From Dyadobacter sp. CY356 (GTDB lineage Bacteria; Bacteroidota; Bacteroidia; Cytophagales; Spirosomataceae): a DNA stretch of 64,000 nucleotides. The notes beneath the pieces were generated by a model that had not been told where the DNA came from, searched no databases, and saw nothing but the letters and a program-made list of their open reading frames with translations. Within the stretch, counting starts at the first letter, position 1. Each line of letters starts with the position of its first letter. Below, piece after piece: positions 42,272 to 50,504 of the stretch. A program made the translations under genes and the position numbers. The stretch covers positions 124,001-188,000 of the forward strand of contig NZ_JAJTSZ010000011.1 of the NCBI RefSeq assembly GCF_021440195.1. Reading direction: 5' to 3'.

Positions 42272-44266
42272 ATGAAAATCTTCTCTTCACGCTTATGGGT
42301 GATGGCCATGTGTTGCCTTGGGACCATAAGTGTTTCTGCTCAGGAAGCGGACAAGCCAAAGTATGATGCGCATGTGCTTTTTCATCCTTTATTTAATTTC
42401 CAGCCAGGAAGTGAGTATCGTACGGGTAGCGGTGCTCCTGGTCCTGCTTATTGGCAAAACCGTGCAGATTACAAGCTAAATGTTGCTCTGAATGAAAAAG
42501 AGCAGACAATAACAGGTGATGTTGAAATTACCTACAAAAATAACAGCCCCCAGGCACTTGAATTTATCTGGCTTCAACTGGATCAGAATTCTTTTAATAC
42601 TGAATCCCGCGGAGGAAAATCAACGCCAATTACGGGTGGCCGTTTTGGTAATGTTAATTTCAATGGGGGAGATGCCATCAAATCCGTCTCTGTTCAGCAG
42701 GGAAAAGATAAGGCGGTTGAAGCAAATTATATCATCACGGATACACGTATGCAGATCCGCCTGACCAATGCTGTGAAAGCAAGCGGGGATGTGATCAAAA
42801 TAAAGATTGCCTATTCTTTCAAAGTACCTGAATACGGTTCTGACCGTATGGGAACGCTGGAAACGAAAAACGGTATTGTTTATGAAATGGCTCAGTGGTA
42901 TCCGCGTGTTGCTGTTTTTGACGATATAGAGGGCTGGAATGTGCTTCCATATCTTGGTGCCGGTGAGTTTTATCTGGAATATGGTGATTTTGATTATGCG
43001 GTTACTGTGCCCTGGGATCACATTGTTGTAGGTTCAGGAGAATTGGTTAATCCGGCAGAAGTTTTGACCGCTGACCAAAGAAAACGTTTGGCTGATGCAG
43101 CAAAAAGCGATCAGACAGTAATGATCCGTACGGCTGAGGAAGTTACCAATCCTTCGTCGCGTCCAAAACAATCGGGTACGTTAACATGGAAATTTCATTG
43201 TACCAACGCGCGTGATGTGGCCTGGTCTACCTCAAAGGCATTTGTCTGGGATGCGGCACGTATGAATTTGCCAAACGGGAAAACAGCTTTGGCGCAATCT
43301 GTATATCCTGCTGAGGATGGCGGATTGGAAGGATGGGGGCGTGCTACGGAATATGTGAAAGGCTGTATCGAGTTTTATTCAAATTATATTCATGAGTATA
43401 CTTACCCGGTTGCAACCAACGTGGCTGGAATCGTAGGTGGAATGGAATATCCCGGAATCGTTTTTTGCAGCAGCAAAAGCCGTAAAGATGATCTTTGGGG
43501 TGTAACGGATCATGAATTTGGTCACAACTGGTTTCCAATGATCGTGGGTAGTAATGAGCGTAAGTATGCCTGGATGGATGAAGGTTTTAATACTTTTATC
43601 AATTTTCTTTCCGGCGATAATTTTAATAATGGAGAATACAAGGATAACCAGATGGGGGATATGCACCGCCTGGCACCTGTAATGTTCCGTGATAATGCAG
43701 ATCCGATCATGACAATTCCTGATGTGGTTCAGCCTTCAAATCTTGGTTGGGAAGCCTATTACAAGCCGGGTTTAGGTCTGAAAATATTGCGTGAGCAGAT
43801 TTTAGGAAAAGATCGTTTTGACTATGCTTTTCATTTGTATGTAAAACGCTGGGCATTCAAACATCCTACGCCTTACGACTTTTTCCGTACGATGGAAGAC
43901 GGAGCAGGTGAAGATCTGGGATGGTTCTGGAAAGGCTGGTTTTTTGAAAATTACAAACTTGATCAGAGCGTAAAGGAAGTCTCTTATGTTGAGCAAAACC
44001 CTCAGAAAGGTTCTGTCATCACAATCGAAAATCTTGACCAGATGGCCATGCCGGCAAAAGTTGATGTTGAAGAAATCAGCGGTAAAAAGACAAGAGTAGA
44101 ATTGCCCATAGAAGTTTGGCAGCGTGGTGGAAAATGGTCTTTCCGCGTAGATACACAGCAGCCAATCAAGTCGGTTACGATTGACCCGGATAATCAGCTT
44201 CCGGATATCAATCCACAAAATAATACATGGAGGCCGGTTAAGTTTGCTCCAACGGAGGCGAATTAA
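42272..44266 (+). CDS. M1-family zinc aminopeptidase, exported
   Basis: The 664-aa peptidase has a signal peptide (LWVMAMCCLGTISVSAQ), an N-terminal beta-domain (YKLNVALNEKEQTITGDVEITYKN style), a GGMEYPGIVF substrate loop, which is the counterpart of the aminopeptidase GxMEN motif, and the active site HEFGHNW (His414, Glu415, His418) with Glu437 in WMDEGFNTF as third ligand. The GMEYP variant is common in Bacteroidota M1 enzymes. It probably trims peptides in the periplasm. Confidence 0.92.
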   Translation: MKIFSSRLWVMAMCCLGTISVSAQEADKPKYDAHVLFHPLFNFQPGSEYRTGSGAPGPAYWQNRADYKLNVALNEKEQTITGDVEITYKNNSPQALEFIWLQLDQNSFNTESRGGKSTPITGGRFGNVNFNGGDAIKSVSVQQGKDKAVEANYIITDTRMQIRLTNAVKASGDVIKIKIAYSFKVPEYGSDRMGTLETKNGIVYEMAQWYPRVAVFDDIEGWNVLPYLGAGEFYLEYGDFDYAVTVPWDHIVVGSGELVNPAEVLTADQRKRLADAAKSDQTVMIRTAEEVTNPSSRPKQSGTLTWKFHCTNARDVAWSTSKAFVWDAARMNLPNGKTALAQSVYPAEDGGLEGWGRATEYVKGCIEFYSNYIHEYTYPVATNVAGIVGGMEYPGIVFCSSKSRKDDLWGVTDHEFGHNWFPMIVGSNERKYAWMDEGFNTFINFLSGDNFNNGEYKDNQMGDMHRLAPVMFRDNADPIMTIPDVVQPSNLGWEAYYKPGLGLKILREQILGKDRFDYAFHLYVKRWAFKHPTPYDFFRTMEDGAGEDLGWFWKGWFFENYKLDQSVKEVSYVEQNPQKGSVITIENLDQMAMPAKVDVEEISGKKTRVELPIEVWQRGGKWSFRVDTQQPIKSVTIDPDNQLPDINPQNNTWRPVKFAPTEAN

Positions 44267-44291
44267 TCGTAACAGACCAATTTCAAAAAAT

Positions 44292-44335
44292 AAAAATACC
44301 TCGCAGATTTCTACTTCTGCGAGGTATTTTTATTT
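44292..44335. terminator. Bidirectional terminator
   Basis: Perfect 16-bp stem AAAAATACCTCGCAGA / TCTGCGAGGTATTTTT with an 8-nt loop, between the convergent M1 peptidase and FabH-like genes. Confidence 0.92.
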
Positions 44336-44344
44336 AAAAGTATA

Positions 44345-45295
44345 TCAAATTGTTATCAACATGGCACCATAGGAATATCCTCCGCCAAAAACGGTAATAA
44401 CAATATTTTCTCCTTTTTTGAATTTTGATCTGTTTTCAGAAAGTGCAATGGCGCAGCCTGCACAGCCGGTATTTCCCAGATACTGAATATTGGAGATTAA
44501 CTTTTCAGCCGGAATCCCCAAAGTATTGATCACATTCAGACTAATCCGGTGATTGGCCTGATGGGGAATCAGGTAATCAAGATCATCGATCGTTAAACCG
44601 CAGGCCTGCAAAACCTGCTGACTAACCTTTGGCATATATATACAGGCATTCTGAAAAACATCACGACCAAAAGGCATAACCACACCACGGTCGTTCGGGC
44701 GAAGTACAACTGCTTCAATGGCTTTTCCACTGGTAGCTGCACCACCGGTAATCAGTTTCTTGATAAACATATCCGATTCGGACTGTCTTTCTTTTGAAAT
44801 CAACATGGCAGAAGCACCGTCGCCCCACAAATGCCCGGAAACGGTATCGCTTTCGTTATAATAAGCTGTGTTATGATCGGAAACAATCACCAGCGCTTTG
44901 GATGCTTTACCCATGGCAAAATATCCCTCGACAATTTCAATGGCGTTCAGCAAGGAAGAACATGCGGAAGAAATGGTTACGACAGGAATATCCGGCAACG
45001 AAAGATGATGCTGAACCGCGTGTGCAACAGTTACGATGGTGTCGTAAGGTGTGTAGGTCCCTCCTACGATCAAATCAATTTCATTTTTGCTATATGGGAC
45101 GTTATCATCAGCCAGTAATAAATTTACAGCTTCAATTGCCATGGTTGCAGTATTCTCACCTTCTCCGGCTTTGCGACGCTCGTAAATTCCGGTGCGTTCT
45201 ACAATCCATTCGCTGGAAAGATTATTAAGTTTTGTAAAATATTCATTACCAATTACTTCACTTGGTAGATAATGACTGAGTGTATTAATATACAT
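44345..45295 (-). CDS. 3-oxoacyl-ACP synthase III family protein (FabH-like)
   Basis: Thiolase-fold condensing enzyme of 316 aa, with Cys112 in SSACSSLLNA, His in IPHQANHRI and Asn in LGNTGCAGCAI, the complete FabH triad. It could initiate fatty acid synthesis or act in a secondary pathway; it is not next to acpP-fabF and has no adjacent pathway genes, so I leave the symbol empty. It is a single gene behind an A+T-rich upstream region. Confidence 0.88.
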   Translation of the reverse strand: MYINTLSHYLPSEVIGNEYFTKLNNLSSEWIVERTGIYERRKAGEGENTATMAIEAVNLLLADDNVPYSKNEIDLIVGGTYTPYDTIVTVAHAVQHHLSLPDIPVVTISSACSSLLNAIEIVEGYFAMGKASKALVIVSDHNTAYYNESDTVSGHLWGDGASAMLISKERQSESDMFIKKLITGGAATSGKAIEAVVLRPNDRGVVMPFGRDVFQNACIYMPKVSQQVLQACGLTIDDLDYLIPHQANHRISLNVINTLGIPAEKLISNIQYLGNTGCAGCAIALSENRSKFKKGENIVITVFGGGYSYGAMLITI

Positions 45296-45418
45296 GGTTG
45301 AGAAGTTGACTTCGCAATCTACTATTCTGTTTAATTCCGAAAGTTAAATATTTCGTAGAAAGCATAGTACTAAATATTTGAACAATTCAATAATAAGTTT
45401 ATAAAATTATACAAATAT

Positions 45419-46567
45419 TTAAATTGTTAAAAAGTATGATTTTTTAGGTTTCAATAAATTTGTATAAAAATTAAGCAAAATCTTTTCTTCGTTTGCCCAA
45501 TTGTAATAAGTTTCTGTTGAGATTCTACCCTTTCGGCCCATAATCCCGGCTTTTTCCGGATTTTCTACGAGCCACTCCAATTTCTTTGCCAACGTATCTG
45601 AGTCGTAGGGTGATATACAAAAACCACACCCTGCGTTTTCTACCACATCCCGGTATAAGGGAAAATCGGAGGTGATCACAGGTAATTGCATGGCCATGTA
45701 TTCAAATATTTTCGTAGTATAAGAATCCGTATAATCTGCAACCGGTTTTAATAATGCAATTCCTGCTGTTGCTCCTCTGGCAAATGGCAGCGCATTTTTC
45801 AGATCTGTATAACCGTGAAAAACGATATTTGACTGGATTTTGAAAAAACCCGGTAACTTTTCTGCATCCATTATATCAAACTGTAACTTACCAAACATAT
45901 GCATCCTAAAATCCGGATGTCTGGATTTTAATCTGATCAATGCTGCTACCAACACATCAAAAGACCGTTCCATTGAAATTACGCCGCAATAGAAAAATAC
46001 AGGCGGCTTTGTTATTTGCTTCTCATGTTTTCCATAATAACGGTCAATGAACGGCAATGCAACATAGTTATGAACAACTGCGGAGGTGAGAGGCAAATTT
46101 TTATATTCATTCAAATAAGCGTGTTCGGTAAAAAGGCAATAAAATTTTTTCCTGGCGGCCCGATCGAAAAATTTAAAAAGTAGTTGAAAGACAACTGCTT
46201 TGTTAAACTGTTTGATAGAGAATTTTTTATAAAGGTTTTCCTGTACTTCATAAATCACTTTCGCACCCAACCAGTGAAAAAGAAACGCTATCGGTATCAA
46301 TTCGGGCACAAAGATATGCACAATTGCCGGACGAAAACGCAAACATCTCCAAAGTAAAACCGGGTGGCAAAGTAAAATCCTCAGCAGTAAATTTCGAAAA
46401 AATGGTAAAGATATCGTTTCAAAATCCTTTTTACCCATAGCTCTTTCCAGCTTTGGTAAAACACAAATCACAGCATAATCCGTAGCAAGCGATGGCGCAA
46501 TCTTGTACATAATACGCGGATCGGTCGGCGGATGCACTGTGCTTAGCAGCAAAACGCGTGGTTTCAT
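45419..46567 (-). CDS. Glycosyltransferase, GT4/GT-B type
   Basis: The 382-aa GT-B enzyme has an N-terminal Rossmann domain (RVLLLSTVHPPTDPRIMYK, KVIYEVQENLYKKFS) and a C-terminal nucleotide-sugar domain ending KIFEYMAMQLPVITSDFPLYRDVV with ENAGCGFCISPYD. It probably builds a cell-surface polysaccharide or lipid-linked sugar. Its ATG overlaps the deoC stop in an ATGA, so the pair is translationally coupled although the functions look unrelated. Confidence 0.88.
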   Translation of the reverse strand: MKPRVLLLSTVHPPTDPRIMYKIAPSLATDYAVICVLPKLERAMGKKDFETISLPFFRNLLLRILLCHPVLLWRCLRFRPAIVHIFVPELIPIAFLFHWLGAKVIYEVQENLYKKFSIKQFNKAVVFQLLFKFFDRAARKKFYCLFTEHAYLNEYKNLPLTSAVVHNYVALPFIDRYYGKHEKQITKPPVFFYCGVISMERSFDVLVAALIRLKSRHPDFRMHMFGKLQFDIMDAEKLPGFFKIQSNIVFHGYTDLKNALPFARGATAGIALLKPVADYTDSYTTKIFEYMAMQLPVITSDFPLYRDVVENAGCGFCISPYDSDTLAKKLEWLVENPEKAGIMGRKGRISTETYYNWANEEKILLNFYTNLLKPKKSYFLTI

Positions 46568-47223
46568 TGTGCTGTCATCATCATAACACCTGATGAAGTT
46601 CCGATTCTATCGGCTCCGGCTTCTATAAACGCAAGAGCCTGGTCGTAAGTCCTGATTCCTCCCGATGCTTTTATTTTGATTTCAGATGGCAGGATTGAAC
46701 GCATCTTTGTGACCGTTTCAAGATCCGCACCGGCCGGTGCAAATCCTGTTGATGTTTTTACAAAATCGACTTTTGCTTCGGCACAAATTTCGCAGGCCGT
46801 GTAAAGATCGAATGAATCAAGATAAGCTGTTTCGATAATGACTTTTAATAATGCATTGTGCTCATGCGCCAAATCAGACAATTGCCTCAATTCTTCCCGA
46901 ATGCTCAAATAAGCCATGGACTTGAATTGAGCAATGTTCATCACCACATCCAATTCTGTCGCTCCATCCCTAAGCGCGTTTATTGCCTCTGCAATTTTTG
47001 TTACCGTTGTTGAATAACCCAACGGAAAACCGATAACGGACACAATTTCAATTCGTACAGGACAAAACTCAAACATTTCCTTAGTGTAGGCCACGTAAGT
47101 AGGCGCAACACAAACTGCCTTGAACTGATGAATCCAGGCCTCCTCACAAATTTTCCGGATATCCGTTTCGCTTGCGGTTGGTGAGAGGAGTGTGTGGTCG
47201 ATGTATTGGGAAATGTTTGTCAT
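46564..47223 (-). CDS. deoC: Deoxyribose-phosphate aldolase
   Basis: Class I aldolase that splits 2-deoxyribose-5-phosphate to glyceraldehyde-3-phosphate and acetaldehyde in deoxynucleoside catabolism. The Schiff-base Lys is in VDFVKTSTGFAPAGA, the second active-site Lys in KIKASGGIR, and the proton-relay Asp in ELDVVMNIAQF. The ATG at 47223 gives the standard 219-aa protein; the longer frame upstream runs through a terminator hairpin and is rejected. Coupled to the glycosyltransferase downstream. Confidence 0.95.
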   Translation of the reverse strand: MTNISQYIDHTLLSPTASETDIRKICEEAWIHQFKAVCVAPTYVAYTKEMFEFCPVRIEIVSVIGFPLGYSTTVTKIAEAINALRDGATELDVVMNIAQFKSMAYLSIREELRQLSDLAHEHNALLKVIIETAYLDSFDLYTACEICAEAKVDFVKTSTGFAPAGADLETVTKMRSILPSEIKIKASGGIRTYDQALAFIEAGADRIGTSSGVMMMTAQ

Positions 47224-47255
47224 GAGCGGAGGAATTCGTATAATGAAGATAATGC

Positions 47256-47282
47256 AAAAACCCCGTCTGGACGACGGGGCTT
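47256..47282 (-). terminator. Terminator of the DUF5606 gene
   Basis: GACGGGG/CCCCGTC stem (7 bp, 5-nt loop) followed on the minus strand by TTTTT; located 33 bp upstream of deoC, separating the two transcription units. Confidence 0.82.
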
Positions 47283-47307
47283 TGCTCAATCTTATACAAT
47301 ACTATTT

Positions 47308-47802
47308 TTACATTTCAGTTTTCGGCGTCTCAACCTCAGCTTCCGCTTCAATTTCCGGAGTTTCTTCCGCACCGGCTACAAAAAGCTCAGGGATATATTT
47401 CGACAACAAATTATACCAGGTAATTACCTTTTTAATATCAGAAACATAAACTCTTGAACGGTCGAAATCAGGAAGAATTTCATTCAAAAATTCAATAAGA
47501 TCTTTGTCTGATGCGCTCTTAACCTGCAAAGTGATTTCTTCGCCATGTACTTCTCTGATTTTAAGAAATACATCTGCCAAAGGAATTGATTCTTGTTCAC
47601 CTTCCGTAAAAATAGAAACGTCTTTCAAAACAGAAACACGTGCAGTTGGCCCAATTAGTGATTTTTCGTGTTTTTCATCCAGGCTCTCAACTATAACACC
47701 TGCGCGACTTGGTTTCAAAATACGGAACAATCCGCCTTTCCCTGAAACATTAGCTATCTCTTTCAACAATTCCATTCCTGTTGATTCTACTTTCTCGCTC
47801 AT
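47308..47802 (-). CDS. DUF5606 protein
   Basis: The 164-aa cytoplasmic protein matches the Bacteroidota-specific DUF5606 family: LLKEIANVSGKGGLFRILKPSRAGVIVES at the N-terminus, then a helical part with LIEFLNEILPDFDRSRVYVSDIKKVITWYNLL, and a short acidic tail. The N-terminal half looks like a small beta-barrel. Function unknown. Confidence 0.88.
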   Translation of the reverse strand: MSEKVESTGMELLKEIANVSGKGGLFRILKPSRAGVIVESLDEKHEKSLIGPTARVSVLKDVSIFTEGEQESIPLADVFLKIREVHGEEITLQVKSASDKDLIEFLNEILPDFDRSRVYVSDIKKVITWYNLLSKYIPELFVAGAEETPEIEAEAEVETPKTEM

Positions 47803-47885
47803 CCTTAGTTATGCTATTAGTGGTCTCTTTATTTATAGACTATGATTGCCAAATTATTGAATATACAATTGTGACAAAATTAAAT

Positions 47886-47905
47886 TTTCCGCAAAATAAC
47901 GGAAA
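47886..47905 (-). terminator. Weak terminator of yihA
   Basis: TTTCCG/CGGAAA stem (6 bp, 8-nt loop) with T-rich sequence after it on the minus strand, 20 bp beyond the stop codon. Confidence 0.4.
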
Positions 47906-47925
47906 GATTGCTCGGTAAGCAAACC

Positions 47926-48540
47926 TTATTCCACGCCAGGTTTTTCAAACGTTTGATTATAAGATTGTATTGTGTCAAGAATCCCGTCACGGCCTTCTCC
48001 TTTTTCAGCTGACGTCACAAACATTGGTGGAATCTCTTCCCAGATTTCTGCAAGTTTTTCAGTATATTTTTTTACTTGTTCAGCCTGCTGATACGGTTTT
48101 AGCTTGTCTGCTTTGGTGAAAATAATATGAAAAGGAATGCCGCCCTGACCAAGCTCTTCCATAAATTCGAGGTCGGTTGCTAGCGCTTCATGACGAATAT
48201 CAATCAAAACAAACGTACAGATAAGATTTGGACGGTTATGTAAATAATCGCCGATCATTTTTTCCCATTTTTCGCGTTCTGTTTTGCTTACCTTTGCATA
48301 TCCGTATCCCGGTAAATCAACGAGGTACCAAACCTGGTTTATGAAATAATGATTGATCAATTGTGTCTTTCCGGGTTGCTGTGACGTTTTTGCCATGCCC
48401 TTTTTTCCGGTAAGCATATTAATCAATGAAGACTTTCCTACATTTGACCGACCAATGAACGCATATTCCGGCAAATCAGGCTTAGGGCATTTCTCATAAT
48501 CGGAGTTGCTCATAAGATACTTTGCTTCTTGAATTTTCAT
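47926..48540 (-). CDS. yihA: Ribosome biogenesis GTP-binding protein YihA/YsxC (EngB)
   Basis: Small Ras-like GTPase needed for late 50S ribosomal subunit assembly. The 204-aa product has G1 GRSNVGKSSLIN, G3 VDLPGYGYAKV, G4 FTKADKLKP and G5 TSAEKGEGRD. Length is normal. It has its own promoter (-7 TACCTTTG at 48564-48571, minus strand). Confidence 0.95.
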   Translation of the reverse strand: MKIQEAKYLMSNSDYEKCPKPDLPEYAFIGRSNVGKSSLINMLTGKKGMAKTSQQPGKTQLINHYFINQVWYLVDLPGYGYAKVSKTEREKWEKMIGDYLHNRPNLICTFVLIDIRHEALATDLEFMEELGQGGIPFHIIFTKADKLKPYQQAEQVKKYTEKLAEIWEEIPPMFVTSAEKGEGRDGILDTIQSYNQTFEKPGVE

Positions 48541-48962
48541 GGTGGTAGTTTATAATTTGAATACAAAGGTACTGGTTTTCTTTTTAGCAATAAATTCGGT
48601 GTTAGGCTGATGTCTGTTTCTAATTGCAACTACACAAACATTCTGCAAAAAATAACTCAGTTCAAAAACATTGGTATGCGTATATCCTTAGTAGTTCGGA
48701 TTTGTTAACGAAGTACATCCTGATAATGCGCCAAATAATTCTACAAATAGATTAAAATAATACGTGCAACTTTCCAATTTCTTCTTAACGCATTGATAAT
48801 TAATGAATTTAGTTTTGCAAACCAGAAATCTGTGACAGCGGTTGAATAGCCTTTTTAGTTGAATAATTTAATTCGTAGACCCCGGACTTGTAGAAAAAAT
48901 TAGATAAACGTTATTATTTCTCTTAATTTAATCCGCAAAGTCACAGTATAAGAATTTAAATA
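48541..48962. other. Divergent intergenic region
   Basis: A 422-bp gap between yihA and the lysyl-oxidase fusion gene. Apart from the yihA promoter I see no gene, tRNA, repeat or strong hairpin; the half next to the fusion gene is very A+T-rich and must hold its promoter. Confidence 0.5.
48564..48590 (-). promoter_or_regulatory. Promoter of yihA
   Basis: On the minus strand TTG (48590-48588) is followed after 16 bp by TACCTTTG (48571-48564), a perfect -7 match; the leader is about 20 nt. Confidence 0.55.
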
Positions 48963-50345
48963 ATGAATCAGTTTATCCTGCGTGGAACGCCTCGCATCGA
49001 AAATTTTCTAGCAAAATTTAGTTTGATCTTACTGGTTATCTGTATGGTTTTAGATGTTAAAGCGCAAAGTTTTTATGCCAGCGGCGGAACAATTCATGAT
49101 TTTAAGGGCGTATTTAAAATCGATTCGTTTCCTGTAAAGGTATCGGGACTAGACTCGAAGACAGGACAGGATTTTGGTATATCAAAGATCTGCTTTACAA
49201 TCGTTCATCCGCGGGTTTCTGATTTGAAGATTGAGTTGTTAAGTCCGGATGGCACCAGTATATGGCTTACAAACCGTAACGGTAAAGATTTTGGAAGTAA
49301 TTATACCAATACTTGCTTTCGGTCAAACGGCTTTTCAGGGTATGTACATCAGGCAGTTGCACCTTTTACGGGTGAATATATTCCGGATGGAAGAATAAAT
49401 TTTTTGAATAACGGACAAAATCCAAATGGTACCTGGTTTTTGCTGGTGCAGGATTTAAGATCGGGAGAAAAGGGCACGATTAATTTTCTGACACTTGATT
49501 TTGATAAAAACCCAACCCCGAATCTGGACGTAAGTCCTTGTTCCATGGAAGATGGCACTGCCTGTAAATGTGCAGATGGGACCTCGGATTGTGAACTTTT
49601 ACCGGATTTGGTAATACTTCAAAGGCTTACCACGGATCAGGTCAAAGAATATCCCTGGAATGATCCATATTATCCGGGACAATTGCGACTGGCGGCCTCC
49701 ATTGCCAATATCGGAGATGGGCCAATGGAAGCTTTTGGTAATAATAAATGGTACTGCAACACACAGGAAGTAAAAGATTCGACGGTGATCTGCAAAGATA
49801 AAACGCATCCGCGTCAGCAGATCAATCAGCGGATCTATAAGAAAAATGGCAATAAGCTGATTGCATCAGATCGCATTGCCGGCACCAATTATTATGATGA
49901 TAAACCTGGTCACAATCATTACCATGTTGACGACTGGGTGGAATTTAGAGTGGTAAAAGAAATCAAAAACAAGGCTGGAAAAGTTACAAAGCGGCAATTG
50001 GTTTCAAAAGGGAGCAAAGTAAGTTATTGCCTTTTTGATTCCGGGATTTGTAATAACAATGATAGTTTGTGTGTGCTGAACGGACAAACTTACGGAGACA
50101 AAAACCTGCTTAATTATGGACTAGGTAATTATGTCGATTGTAAATCATTGAAGCAGGGAATCAGCGTTGGCGGTTATGACACCTATGGAATGATGTATGA
50201 AGGTCAGTTCGTTACGCTTCCAAAAGGTTTAAAATCAGGAAATTACGTGTTGGAGATTGAAGTAGACCCGACCGGCATTTACAAGGAAAAAAATAAGTCA
50301 AACAATACCTTCAAGATGCCTATCCTGATTTCAAAACAGGAATAA
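48963..50345 (+). CDS. Exported P-domain / lysyl-oxidase-like fusion protein
   Basis: The 460-aa protein has a signal peptide (LILLVICMVLDVKAQ). Residues ~38-185 form a proprotein-convertase P-domain (KICFTIVHPRVSDLKIELLSP, FTGEYIPDG, NGTWFLLVQD). After a Cys-rich link (~190-210), residues ~215-455 match the lysyl oxidase catalytic domain: copper site HNHYH (His317, His319, His321), GSKVSYCLFDSG with Lys352 at the quinone-cofactor Lys position, and QGISVGGYDTYG with Tyr405/Tyr408 at the cofactor Tyr. It should be a copper amine oxidase acting outside the inner membrane, perhaps cross-linking surface protein. There is no T9SS sorting domain. Confidence 0.8.
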   Translation: MNQFILRGTPRIENFLAKFSLILLVICMVLDVKAQSFYASGGTIHDFKGVFKIDSFPVKVSGLDSKTGQDFGISKICFTIVHPRVSDLKIELLSPDGTSIWLTNRNGKDFGSNYTNTCFRSNGFSGYVHQAVAPFTGEYIPDGRINFLNNGQNPNGTWFLLVQDLRSGEKGTINFLTLDFDKNPTPNLDVSPCSMEDGTACKCADGTSDCELLPDLVILQRLTTDQVKEYPWNDPYYPGQLRLAASIANIGDGPMEAFGNNKWYCNTQEVKDSTVICKDKTHPRQQINQRIYKKNGNKLIASDRIAGTNYYDDKPGHNHYHVDDWVEFRVVKEIKNKAGKVTKRQLVSKGSKVSYCLFDSGICNNNDSLCVLNGQTYGDKNLLNYGLGNYVDCKSLKQGISVGGYDTYGMMYEGQFVTLPKGLKSGNYVLEIEVDPTGIYKEKNKSNNTFKMPILISKQE

Positions 50346-50380
50346 GCATTTTTTCAAAATATAACCAGCAGCATGTAGTT

Positions 50381-50402
50381 CCTCTGATTGAAAAATCGGA
50401 GG
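50381..50402 (+). terminator. Possible terminator of the lysyl-oxidase fusion gene
   Basis: CCTCTGATT / AATCGGAGG stem (9 bp including one G-U) and a 4-nt loop, then a modest T-rich run (ATTTTATT). Confidence 0.45.
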
Positions 50403-50504
50403 CCAGGATTTTATTGTGCTGATGTTTACGATCAGCAAGCAAAATATAAATAACCAGCATTTAAATAGAATAACACAGCATCTCTCATTGTAACTACCTC
50501 AATT

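Noticed and set aside
47224..47289. An N-terminal extension of deoC.
   Set aside because: It would be translated through the terminator hairpin of the preceding gene, and the ATG at 47223 gives the standard DeoC start.
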